A DNA stretch of 64,000 nucleotides from Saccharina japonica. Taxonomy: Eukaryota > Sar > Phaeophyceae > Laminariales > Laminariaceae. Positions 12,701 through 24,800 of this stretch are shown here, in pieces. The stretch is from NCBI GenBank assembly GCA_008828725.1, contig MEHQ01003854.1:1154652-1218651 (forward strand). Direction: 5' to 3'. The notes beneath the pieces are model-generated. The model ran no database searches. It had not been told where the DNA came from and was given only the letters and a program-made list of their open reading frames with translations. The first letter of the stretch is position 1; every line of letters starts with the position of its first letter. Made by a program: the position numbers and the translations under genes.

Positions 12701-15700
12701 TGATTTCGACGGGAAATGTCCCGGGGACGGTGAGCCAAACGGCGATGTTAAGCAAAAAACAATTTTGTTTTTTTAGGAAAATCGAAGCGAGACCATGGCG
12801 GGGAACCGCTATAGACTTCATCGGGGGTAGTGCGAGTGCGAAATCACGGGTGGGATTTTGTGCTGCGATGCAAGAGGAGGATTAAAGGACACGCCGGGCA
12901 GTGCGGTACTGTACCACGGTTGTACTCAAATGTGGCATTTCTACTGTACGTACGAGCCAGTAGTCTGGTTTTGTCAGCACGCGAACACTCGACCTACAGG
13001 TAAATTGAAAGTTTGGACATATGCTTTAGTAGCTGACAGCTCCTTTGGAAGCACTATATGCGTATTGGCATGGGGCACCGTTCTGGAGCCGTGTGGTTGT
13101 CAACATCCTCTATTTCACACACACCTCCTGACACAAACACAGCAAATACTTAACGTGGTAGACGTTACTAGGAGTATCGTTGATGCTGCACTCACCAAAA
13201 AATGGACAGGCAAGCGCGAGTCTGGCTCCTTGTAGCCTCCACGTCACGACGCCAACCAAACAATTAATCAAAGTTATTACTGTATCTCGGTCACTCACAC
13301 CTCGCCGCAGCGGCTTCGCGGCGGGTACAAGGCTCGTACCATACGACATGATTCACCTTGTGTATTTGGCGTGCGTTTTGCCCATGCTATGATATTAATG
13401 TCACCCGCCCCAGGGGAGCGTGGAGGTGCTGGCGGTTGAGCGTTCGGGACAAAGGAAAGGGATCGGGTCGCAAATGCTGCGGAGGGCGGAAGGCATTCTG
13501 CTGAATTTTCGATGCCGGTGAGGAGCTGCACCTCCTGTGATGTTTGTTCGCCATGTGTGTGAATTCGTCGGTGCTTGGTGGAGCTTGTGGGTTTGAATTG
13601 AAGCCTGGGATCTAAGTGCGGTACAACACGTAGTGCATGGTTCAAACGTATCTATATTATGATTAACATACGGGTAACCTCGTCGAGGTCGTCGAGATGG
13701 CAAGGTAGAATTCCAGGCACTTTTTCGACCATGTTTCGCTGGTGGGAGTATCGTCCAATGCATCCATTGATCCTTCGCTTGACGACACAGCTGTGTTTTT
13801 TTTGTTTTCCATTTTCCTGGGAGCGTCACCAGGGTGACCTACGGTAGACAGACGACAGTAAGCAGTAGTAAGCTAGTCGAATTTCAGAAAACCGGAGTTT
13901 GAAGCCCATGTGACGGCGGCGCTTTCCATCCAGCCTGGTCGGTATGACGAGTGGTGAGTTGGAGATGACTCTACTGGCGATGAAGTCGAAGGAACACCTC
14001 AGGCTCCCTTTTTAGCAGTGAACACGCACTGCACGTCTGGTCTACTGTAGACTCGATTTGTTTTTACGAATTTATATTCATCGTCGTATATTCCGGTCTA
14101 TCGTCATGGCGTATGGTACTATTTGCTGCTTGTGCGTGGTACAACAGGCCGAGGCACTGGTTGTTGTCTGCCATCCTTGAAACGTCGCCTGGGAATAGGC
14201 TTGTTTTGTTTTCCTAGAGCCATGCCTACTGGGCGTTTGAAGTTGCGTAGGGGTTGCACTAGTGATTATGATAGAGCCGCAGTAGGACGCGCACATGTAC
14301 TGTACTATAAGGGTTAAGGGAGCCGCGTCATTTTGCGAGGGAGAGAGTCGATGGTGGCCCACCGCTGTGGCGAGACCTTCGACTCCTTCCCGATTCAGGC
14401 ACTTCGTCCGCCTGTCAAAGTCTTTAGTTTTTTCCTTGTTAGCCCCACCCTTCGGCCAGGTTCGTGAGGATGAAAGATAAACAATGACGGGTGAAGGATG
14501 GAGGGTGAAGGGTGAAGGATGAATGTTCTCCAGTAGCGGGAGTGTGTGCTCAGCACTTGGTCCGCCTGTCAAACGTTAAACTTGACCCTCTTGGCCCCGC
14601 ACTTGAGGCAGGTCGGTGAGGATGAAGGTTCCTCAGTGGAGGGCGGATGTGCTGGAGTGGGCCGACAAGCGGGGCTACAAGGAAACCGGGGGCGGTTTGT
14701 GGGGCGAGCTGGACGGAGAGAGTGCGGAGGATCTGACGAGACCCACAAGATATTTCGTGCTGACGGTGAGCTTGAAGAGAGTTTCTCCTGGCGTATTTTT
14801 GGTGCAATGTTTGGATAGGATAGCATAGGCTGCAACGGCGGATGGCTGCCTTGTCGGCAGTGCGACTGGTCAAGCACACGCTGTCGCAGTTCACTGTCGA
14901 ACCCCGTCAAACAGGACCGGAGGTACGGCAGAGAAAATGTGAGGGGTGGGTTGGCTAGGTTGGGGTTGAGCTGGTGTGTGCAGCACGTACATCTCCGGTA
15001 ATACATTGTTTTTTTCCAAAAAGTGACGTCACGATTCCGGATTACGACAAATGTCTACCAAGTATTTTTCACCAATCAAAATTTCCAACCAAAAGAATTG
15101 ACCAATCAGAAAACAGTTTTCTGAAATCCCTTTTTCTTTAGCCTGCTATTGAACAACGGGGACACGGGGCGTTGCTGTTTCCGATCGCTACCGGTGTGGG
15201 CTATATCATGTTCTCCATGCCTTCACGCGCGCGGAGTCCTTCTCTCCTCCCTACCTACGCTAGCCCCCCCTTGCACCATCTAACAGTAGAACATGAAAAT
15301 GCTAGCGGGAGCGGCCTGTTGTGCGTTTCATCGTTTCACAACCCCGTCACCGCAATTCTCCGCCCTTTCAGCCTAAAGTAAGCATTGATACTGTCAGTAT
15401 ACAGTCCGTGACCACACCCCTCCCCTCCCCCTACATTGTTTGGCCGGCGCTATCTCAGCGAGATCTCCTCACGGACACACGGTTGGCCGGTACCTTCGGT
15501 GACGGGACTGCTCGCTTTGCCGCGGCTACAGCGGCCGCTGCCGAGAGAGCTGCCGCTACAGCTGGCTCCAAATCTGTGCCAAACCCTGCACAGGCGAAGC
15601 CTGCGCGTGCGACGGAGACGGGTGTGCCAAGAGGTGCTGTTGCTCCCCAAGAAGGAGAAGGAGATACAGAAGACGAGACCACAAGGCTTGCAGATTTCCT

Positions 15701-16661
15701 GTCGAGCGTCCTAAGGGGTATGACCGACGCAGAAGAGGAGAGTGAGGTGTGTCGCAGGCAAGCGGGAAGCGAGCATGTTTAACACGTGGAACGCCGTACG
15801 CGTAATGTCAAGATGATGTAGCCCGAGTTCACGCTGCAAGGAACGAGTAGTGATTTTTCTTCCAGCGAACTTCGGGGTACCCTTCCACATTCATTCGAGG
15901 AGACCGCTTATTCGTACTCGGGTGCGTAACATTGTGCTCGCCGTGCTGGTACTTTTCACGCGTGTCTTGCCTAGGGAGGTACCCCGTGCAGCTTTTGTAC
16001 AAGAAAACCGTAAGCGCCTACGGCGAAGCGTCGTAAGAGACTTGATGTACGTTTCTTTTTCTTGGGGTTACCGGCCGATACCGACATGATGGCAACATGC
16101 TTCATTCACTTCGCTACGCTTCACCTCCCTGACTTCGATGCACTCCCCGGCCGATCCACCTGCTTGTACCATCTGGCCCCGCTTTTTGCCGCTCTCCTCT
16201 CCACGAAGGGAGGAAATGATGCGGACAGCGTTAATCGCGCTGTAGCAGCACCGGTGGCAGATATGAGCATTGCCACAGAGTCGGCAGCGATGCCGAGCAG
16301 GCAGGACCAACCTCCTCACCCACCGTTGCCACCAACCAACCAAGAAATTGAGGCTGCAGATGGGACACTTCCTCAAGCGGGCGCGCCCGGTTACTGGTCT
16401 CCTTCAACGAGCGGCCAGTCTGTACTTTCTGCCACCGATGCTTCGGCCGCGGCCGCAGCAGCTGCTTCTTTTGCGAGCCCCCTAAGAGATGGATCTGGGG
16501 AGGTTTTGGAAGTGATAGGTGAATCGGTTGCTGCCGTCGACGACGGCGAGGAACAAGAGGAGAGCATCGAGAACCTCCTCGGCTCCCTCGTGCGCGCTCT
16601 CAACACGACACAAGGGAGGGCTGATTTTGGGCAGCTCATTGCCGAAAGCGCCGACAATTAA
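9710..16661 (+). CDS. GNAT-family N-acetyltransferase with acidic, Ala-rich C-terminal extension
   Basis: Exons: 9710-9787, 10637-10714, 12610-12729, 13414-13517, 13952-13984, 14612-14765 (GNAT part, about 189 residues), then 15459-15746 and 16209-16661 (extension, about 246 residues, stop TAA). All junctions agree in phase. The GNAT fold is seen as FRFGSTEDTAEILDLVNDAF (N-terminal strand and helix), RWLVLETPHPEERMVAAAL (beta 2-3), VEVLAVERSGQRKGIGSQML with the acetyl-CoA motif A (Q-R-x-G-I-G), and DVLEWADKRGYKETGG (motif B). Such enzymes move acetyl from acetyl-CoA to an amine; the substrate is unknown. The extension is low in complexity, with similar pieces LADFLSSVLRGMTD and IENLLGSLVRALN. 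Weak points: the 33-nt exon uses a GAG acceptor, the last exon an AAG acceptor, and the last two exons could be a separate gene. The GNAT part is the firmer half. Confidence 0.7.
11917..11988 (+). mobile_element. tRNA-derived SINE (family C), left piece of a split copy
   Basis: Matches the family-C body (GTGAGGGAAGAAA, then TCTCGCGATAAA). The copy breaks at 11988, where SINE-A begins, and resumes at about 12264. It is therefore older than the SINE-A insertion. Confidence 0.6.
11989..12263 (-). mobile_element. SINE-A, copy 2, inserted in a family-C SINE
   Basis: About 275 bp, closely similar over its full length to the copy at 5.8 kb, with the poly(C) end (minus strand) at 11991-12001. It splits an older family-C SINE, which gives their relative ages. 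It lies in intron 2 of the acetyltransferase gene. Confidence 0.75.
12264..12350 (+). mobile_element. tRNA-derived SINE (family C), right piece of a split copy
   Basis: Contains GTGACCCCGGATCTGAGTTA and the purine-rich 3' part of family C, continuing the piece that stops at 11988. Confidence 0.6.
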
Positions 16662-18886
16662 GAGATTATCGAAGTGCAGTGCTGCTGGCAGGGTTATCAG
16701 TACATCAATACCATCCACAGGGAGTCGACGCCGGCCAAGAAGTCGAGATGGCCTTTAACGCAAAAAAACTATTACGCATATGTAAGCCGTGAGTTCGACT
16801 GGGTCGCTATTCAGGCTTCCAAGCTGTGTGATACGTCGGTCGAGGGTGTAACTTTGCACGGCAATAAGAGCTTCGATGCACAAACACTTTCATAATAGCT
16901 TGGCAAGCGATGCGCAGTGTCAGTCGCAAGATAACATTGCTGTTTCCCCAATGAGCACACGTGTTTTTGGGCTTAATCTCGGAAGCGAGTGCGTTGTTGA
17001 TGGACGTGCTCCTCACCCCCAAACGTGCGTAGACACGTGCATGTGCCCGGTCAAACTCTGCACGTCGAGCTCACAGCAACAGTCGTCGACACGAGCGAAG
17101 GGGGCGAAGAACGCCTATACGTGAACAAGTCCAACAAAAATGAAGCCAAAACAGACAGCCACGACACGTTTAGTCTACTCCTGCATCAACCAACCCGACA
17201 ACACTACTTGGGTATTCGGAGTGATCCTCTAGTCCATGACTTCGGGCTAGCCACTTGATCGTCGTTCCACAACTCACTGCACTCCGCTGAGGGTACAAGC
17301 TCCTATACGACTTGATCTGGAAAGCAAGAGAGAATATTATTAGCACATATAGAACGGCTGCTGTATGCCGCAACCGGCGTGGTTGCCGGTGGCCCGCCAG
17401 CCACGATACACTGATACGGAATACTCCACTATACGGAGAGATATGGCTTCACGTAGAGGGGGAGGAAGTACTGTTCCACGAGAGAAACCAGGCCTAATAA
17501 GGGTCACCATCCCCACAACGAGGTATAAGAAAAGAATACGTCTTGGTACGTACGATACTGCTGTTACCAGTTACCAGCACGAGTACAAATTGAGAAACTT
17601 ATAGTAGTAGATGTACAATTTTATTGTCCTTCGTGCTGGTCCTAATTCACTAGCTTATCCTGGCACAGCTTACAGCTCATCACAGCCAACATATTCACTA
17701 GCTTATCCTGATGCAGCTTACAGCTCATCGCAGCCAACAGATGAGAATACACAAAGCAGCCAAAGGGAGCTGGGGTTCTAGGGAGGGCACCAAGGGCGGG
17801 ACCGACTGTCCAACCTCATACCGCAATGTTTATTTTTTGTATAAAACAGTACACTGGGGGACATCACGCCAATACCGTTAATTGGCGCTGCATTGCAATT
17901 TATGTAAGTTCAAGAATGATGAGCGCAGTTGTTGTATGGTAGCTTGGGCCCACGATTTGTGCCTCTCGAGGAAGAATACATTATATCGGTATTAATAGTC
18001 GCCGCGGACACCAACACACTATTAATACATAGACTCGTACAACAGTAAATAAGTATTCATATTAATAGTATAATAATTAGGTGAATCGTTGTTTGAAATT
18101 GAATTGCAGCGAAGTTTAGTGGGGAATCCCTGGACGATGTTCTCCTGGAACAATGCACATACAGCACATATTTATACGTATACGACCTACCAGGTAGTAT
18201 CATACCAGATACAATGAAATACATACCTGGTACCAGATACACAAAACAACAACACCGTCATACCACACACGAATAAATCCAAGTGAAAGATTCGTAGAAA
18301 ACCAACATCTGCAACACCAATCAATCAACGAACTGACCTGCTGAACCAATATCAACGGACTATTTTTTTTGTATGGTTGACCTGGTACTTGGTACGTACT
18401 TGGTACCGGTAGACCTTTGGTCGAGACGTCTCGGTATAGTCGTACGTAGTCGTTTTGCAAGTACAACTACTGCTTGGTATATGTACAGAAACAAAACCCA
18501 CGGGCATGTATGTACGCGTATAGTCGTACCCGCCTATCTGAAGTTTAGACGTTGCGTCCACGCTACGAGTATTGGCTTGGCGGCTGCCATCTGCCATGTG
18601 CCTGAAAACGGACAAACCTGACGACAGACGACGCCTGCCTATGCTAGCGGCTTGCGGTTACCGCGCGGTCTTTTCGAGGAAAATTCACTGCGACCGGAAA
18701 TAATCTTGACCAATAATGAGTGACAATGTAATAATAGTAACGGTTTCGTGGGCGCCGCGTCACAGCAGTCAATCAACTCCAGACTGCAGGCTGCTGGCAG
18801 GCTGACTTCGTACACTACGAGTCGTGCTGCTGTTGCTGCGGCCGAGAGAGGCCATAGAGGCACGTTGACGTGAACGCGCGGGTTCC
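16662..18886. other. Intergenic region between GNAT and PX genes
   Basis: The 2.2 kb hold no convincing gene. A plus-strand open stretch at 17025-17258 contains a protein-like piece (VPGQTLHVELTATVVDTS) but has no clear splice context; it could be a decayed exon or 3' UTR. A 50-bp unit with CACTAGCTTATCCTG is tandemly duplicated at 17648-17740. GTACC/GGTAC-rich palindromic filler is common near 18.1-18.5 kb. Confidence 0.5.
17648..17740. repeat. Tandem duplication, two ~50-bp units
   Basis: Two adjacent near-identical units, each with CACTAGCTTATCCTG followed by GCTTACAGCTCATC and CAGCCAACA. No coding role seen. Confidence 0.75.
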
Positions 18887-21800
18887 ATGCCAATCCCGCA
18901 AAGCCCCCTCCCGAGACTGCAGCTCGATGGGCACTTCCCGCAGTCGCCACGCGACCATCGGCGCAAGTCCAGCGAATTCGGGTGGTGAGTCGTGCAAAAT
19001 ACGGCAGACTGCATGATGACATGTATGATATATCGGCACGGTCGTACTGCTGTATAGTACCTGTATAGACAAACAATCACCTTTGGTTATTTGGGTATTC
19101 TCCTGTTGACCCTGGATTATGTGCCGGGGAGTTGCTTACCCCACTCGTACTATCGTATACACTGTTCGTACATAGTACGTAATGGGATCTGATGTGTTTT
19201 TGTTGCGAGCGGAACCCTCAGTTTATTGTCGGATGATGTAGTTATGATCATCAGCCGCAAGCTTCTTCTATAAAAAAACCGGAAACGGCCAGTATAACAT
19301 CGTCGTTTCTATAGATTCTGTCCCTGCGCCGTTCATGCCCAGGCGTGCCCGCGTGCTGAAAACAAGCTATCATGGCGCTGATAGAAGAGCACGCGGGATT
19401 TTTTGTGACATATATATCGAGCCCACGGGTTTTCGGCGAGTAATCATGTATGTATGACGTGTGCCGTGTTTACTGTACTCGTATGTGTTTCGTAGTGTTT
19501 ATTGTAGTATTTTGCCATGTGCCCCCCAGATGTCCCCAACAACCAACGGCAGCTGGCAGCACAATTTACGAGCTGAAACGAATTTCACTGACATGATCAA
19601 GACATGATACATACTTTGATCCAGATTGATCTCACCATTCATAGTGTTTGATGTGATGGCTCATGCTGCCGTGCTGTTCTGCTTCACTGTATATACGATA
19701 GGTTCGACATCGAGCCACTTCTTTCCGCTCGGACAACATCAACCCAACCCGTTCTGTGGAGCGACGAGGATGACATGCAAGAAGAGTGCACCAGTCCTGG
19801 TAATGGTAGTGGAGATAGCGCGCTGCCTCGGGCTCTGGCCCGTGTGTTTGATTGGCTGGAGGAGGTGGAAGGCCCCGAAAATGTGAGCAGACTGTGAGCA
19901 GAGACTGAAGCATAAAGTGAGCTCGCGGGCGGACTCCGATACAGGAAGCAAAGTTTGTCTCTACGTATCATTCTGTGTTTTCTTGCTTCAAAATACAGCA
20001 CTGGTGAGATACTTGTCAATTGCCTCGCTCCAGCCTACCAGGTATCTACCAAGCATATTTTCCATTTGCATACTGTTGGAGGTGTACGTTTCGGATGTAC
20101 GTTTTGGATTCCGACATTCCGACTGCTGGGAGTGGATTTTGTCCCGCTCTTGATCCTTTGTGCCATGTGCACATCTTGGTCATCCTAGTCATCATGATTC
20201 GCGGGCTCTTCTTACTCCCTCGCATCGAAACATATTCGCCGTCGTACTTCACAATGCTCTTGTCCCCTTGCATCTTGCTTTGAAACATATTTAGTCAAAA
20301 ACGCAAAAACGCAAAACAAAAAATGTATCATACCCTCTGGGTACCTGCCATCCTTTGCATGAAAACGACGCGAACGCAAGCACCAAACGTACGCTATCAT
20401 TATTTTTTACCGCTTGTTGCCTTGGGGATATCCGTCCGAGAAAAAGCAGACTTCGAGCGTTGACGAGGCCATCATCGACGCAGACGCTCTGCTAGCCTTG
20501 CAGGCACCAAGCTCTCCAGTCCGAAGAGACAACGACGAGGTCAGTGAACTCATAATAACCTGCTCCAGCAGCAGCAGCAGCTAGCGTAACATAAAAATGG
20601 ACGCGGAGCAACAAGCGTGTGCAATGAAACATGCCAATGTGCCTATATATAGAGGAGATGACAACTTGTTATACCGGTCTTTCGTGCGCGCGGAGGTGTC
20701 TTTTGGGCTTATTATACTGGTTTTAGTGCAGGGGGGGGGGACCGCGGCCTCCTTGTTGTGGGGGTATTACAGTACCTACCTGGTACTGAGCTACTGAGCT
20801 ATAGGGGTAACATATCGATCGATTACCCAGCCCAGGGTAACCCTTACAACATTGTCGCGTGTATAGTATATAGCACCATCTTTGCGTGCAACCGCGCAGC
20901 AGCCTGGGTAACGTTGATGTGACAACAGGCAGAGCAAACATAATTCCCGAAACTGAGTTTCGGTGCGTATTGATTGATTGATTGATTGATTGATGGATGG
21001 TTCTGGCAAATACTCCTCCTAAAAAGGAACACTCGCACGATATACGTACTCTATCATAGTGGTACAGTAGAAAAGCATCATTTGCTTTAATGTACACACT
21101 GGGAAAAGGGGAAGGCGCTCCCCCACAAGCCGGCAACCTTCCACTCCACGCTCATCTCGGTTGTCCCGTACCTGTAACATAAAATAGTACTGCATCATAC
21201 TCCCGCATTGTGTATACATATAAAACCTGTCGCCCCGGTGGTCTAGCAGATAACCACGAAGATTGCTAAGTTCGATGTCGAGGGTTCGAATCTCCGTATG
21301 AATATAGATTTTTATTATCAAATGACACCAACTATTGTCGAGAACGCCTAAAAGGATTTGGTGCCTCGCAGTTTTCTGATTGGTCAAGAAAACTGCGGGC
21401 ACGAAATCCCTTTCTACTATATATAACGTGGGTAGGTACAATTGGACGAGAGTCGACGAGGGAAGAACGCGCTGAAAGCTTCTCGCGATAAAAATGCAAG
21501 GCACGTACCGCGGTGGGGAGGGGGGAGACAAGCCTACTTGGTGCCCATGTTAGGATCTGAGTGACGAAGAAAGAGGGAGAGAGAAGAGGGGGGCAAAGAT
21601 GATGAATGGGATGAAGAAAAAAAGAAGAAGACAAAAACCCCCCAGAAAGTCCTTCACGCACAGCAGTAGTACCAGGTATGGTACATAGTAGTAGTGACTA
21701 TTGTGAGCGACGTACGGACAAAAAAAAAAACATCTCAAAACGTTTCAGTCAACAACCTGCCCCGCCTGCCCCTTGCAACGACGACGAAAAACACACACAC

Positions 21801-24800
21801 ATACATGCACCCATTTTTGTAGGTGGTTATTTCGAAGGCCGTGACGAAGGCTGACTTCTGCCTGGCTTCGAGAGACCAGCCGTCCCTTGCGATAGGCATC
21901 TACGCCCATCGGATAGTCCGCCGTTCGAGGTGGCTGTTCTGGTCCGACTGCTACGCAGAGTACCTCGTGAGTGACACACGTGTATATCGGGGCAGGGGAG
22001 CACGAAAACTAGAGAAAACGGAGCCGCACTACTGGAAAGGCCAAGAAAATAATACTAATACTCGTAGGAGCGTTGGGATTTCTGTGTGAGTCGAGAAAAT
22101 GACCAAAACGAATCATTTTGTTTGGTTGGTTTTGGGTATACCCCCTCCCCCTGTCTGGCTCTCGAAAACAAAAGTGTGGGTTAGTTTTTTTTTATGCGTG
22201 CTCCCCTGATCGGGAGTGTTTTGGGAGGAGGGCTTGGCCCCTTTGCAGATGGAAGGGGGGTAGGGCCAGGACAACAAGGAGGTGCATCTACAGTAGTTTT
22301 CGTAGTTTTTTATTGTTGGCAGTTGGCAAACATCGCTTCTGTCGCATGATCGAGGCCAAGTTTCGCTGGATCTACAGTACGAGTAGGAAAGGTTAGCGCG
22401 AAGAGTAAGCTCTCCGCCGTAGCAATAGGTACCGAGTCGGTTGGCACGCACACTAAAACACACGATCTTTTTGGCTCTATAAGGCCTGATAAATCATTCC
22501 CTCTACTGTCAATGACGAGGTGTATGGGTACTGACGCTTTATGCTTTTCGTGGTCTGGATTTTTTGTTCCCTCATCATGTTTTTTTGGTCGTTGACACTC
22601 ACGCTATACAGACAGTACATGCACTGTCAGCTGGCAAAGGAAATAATAATCCAACCTTCACCTTTCTTCTCCACTTTGATGTGCCTGCCCAGTCAGTGCA
22701 TTCGGAATTCAGGAACGCCATGCCAGCTACATTTACTACCCCACTCTGGACGCGGGTATATATTATACAAACGCCGTTTATAAGGATCGTTTGGGTCTTC
22801 GTACTATAAAGGGGGAGCATAGTAAACGGGACCCAATTTGAATTATTATTATCTTTGCCATCCTACAATGTGCAGCATGAGCTTCAACGTAAAAATAATG
22901 TAATATATAGGAAATTGTGTATGTGATGGGTCCTGGTTACTATGCCCCCCCCGTCATAATTATTAACCCTTATAGGACTGGAGTCCCGTTTTGGGGACAA
23001 ATTACTTGGAATTTGAGTGGTTTGTTCCCAAAACGGGACTGCAGTCCTAAAAGGGTTAAAGGGGCTTTATATTTCCGTCGACAACAGAGCGGTATGATTG
23101 GAACGACTTCTTTAGAGATCTGTACTAGTAATGTAATAGTACCCGTTTTCGAGGTATGCATCAATACTAGAAGCGCGCATTAAGATGCCTACCGAGCTTT
23201 TGCGAAAAAAATGGCCGCGCAGCAGAGATTGATTTTGTCGCCGCAGCTTTTCTCTCTTGGTCAATTACTATGAACTCGTACCATACACCAGATATCAGGT
23301 GTACTGCGGTATGATATGATAGGGTATAAAGCCCGGTGTTCAGATGGAGCTGGTAGTACCATAGAAAACACGCCGCAAAAGCGAAATGAAATATAGTAGT
23401 GAATAGATGTTGCTCGAAGTTCAAAACGTGAAGTGCTTCTACTCTGCAGGGTGATATCGTAGGCAGTGGCAGTTTCACCCTTGCCGAACGAAAGTGCAGA
23501 CAGTTACTACGTTGCTACCGCAGTGCCAGTGACATCAGTGACATGGAACGTATACAGAGACATGCAGTACCAGGAACAAGTCGAAGTCTATCCGCCCGGA
23601 AATAAGCAGCATTATTATTAATACTAGCCTTGTCGTCATTTGACGCTGATCTACAGTGCAACATGTACATGTTACACTGTTATAGTGTTATACAGTACTG
23701 TAGTGAGCGCAGCCAAGGAGTTTCACACGTCGGACATTTCGATGATCTACATTTCGATGATCTACATTCAGATGATCTACAGATACGTGATCTACGGATA
23801 AATGATCTACAGATAAATTATCTACAAATAGATGTTATACAGATAGATCATCTACAGATAGATCATCTACAGATAGATCATCTACAGATAGACCATCTAC
23901 ATACACATACATCATACACATATATAAATATATCATCTGCAGATAGGTCATCTACAGATAGGTAATCTACAGATATATACGCAGATCATCTAGATCCTAA
24001 CCGGCCGTTATGATATGTTGTGTAGGATCTGCAGACTGTAGTACAGATCCAACCCACGAAACACATGCTAGATCATGCAGATCGTACTGCCCCGACCCGG
24101 CAACATGAGCTAGATCACACAGATCACACAGATCACACAGATCACACAGATCACACAGATCACACAGATCAGGAATCCCTCTTCCCTGAAATAACAAATG
24201 TAAGACAAAAGTGGACGTCGTCGGCGTACTACCGTATACTGCTGCTACTACAGTATACTGCTGCTACTGCTGCTGCTGCTACTGCTGCTGCTATATGCAC
24301 TCGTTGTTCAGGTCGTGATCGGCACGGAGACGGAACTGCTGAGAGCATGGCGCTGCTACTCGGACTTCTCTTCTCTCGCCGCGACCGCCACGGCGCTTGG
24401 CGCTCGCGCGGTGACCACCTACTGGGATAAGCTGGACCGGGCGATTGGGGGCCGTCGGGCGACCGACCCCGCTCGTTTGCGGAACGAGGTCCGCTGCCTC
24501 GGTCATTTTCTGACCACCATGCTCGAAGAGCTAAGCCAGCCGAACATCGGGGTAAGCCCGTCTGTGAGAGTAGGCTGTGGTTTGTCTGATCATAATAAGT
24601 CGCCGACTAGTTGTTAGTTGGCTTTAGTTGGCTAGCGATACAAGCATTGCCTACAGTTACTGTAGTTGCGTGCAGTTATTTGCGGAGCTGTGCGTCTTAT
24701 TTTTAATAGTATTTGACTGGGGCGTATGTATGTAGCTGGAAAGGGTGTGTGGTATTAAAAAATGCTACCCAGGTAATGTATATACCAGGTAGGTCTGTTA

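Noticed and set aside
17025..17258. Small plus-strand gene (HVELTATVVDTS...)
   Set aside because: One stretch looks protein-like, but no acceptor, donor or neighbouring exon supports it. Kept only as a remark on the intergenic region.
21229..21310. tRNA gene in the GTCGCCCCGGTGGTCTAGCAG stretch
   Set aside because: It recurs as the head of a repeated element with an A-rich tail, and the arms do not form an intact cloverleaf. It is better explained as a tRNA-derived SINE.
23739..24170. CRISPR-like regularly repeated array
   Set aside because: Units are contiguous and diverged with no unique spacers, and the DNA is intron-rich eukaryotic. It is a minisatellite.
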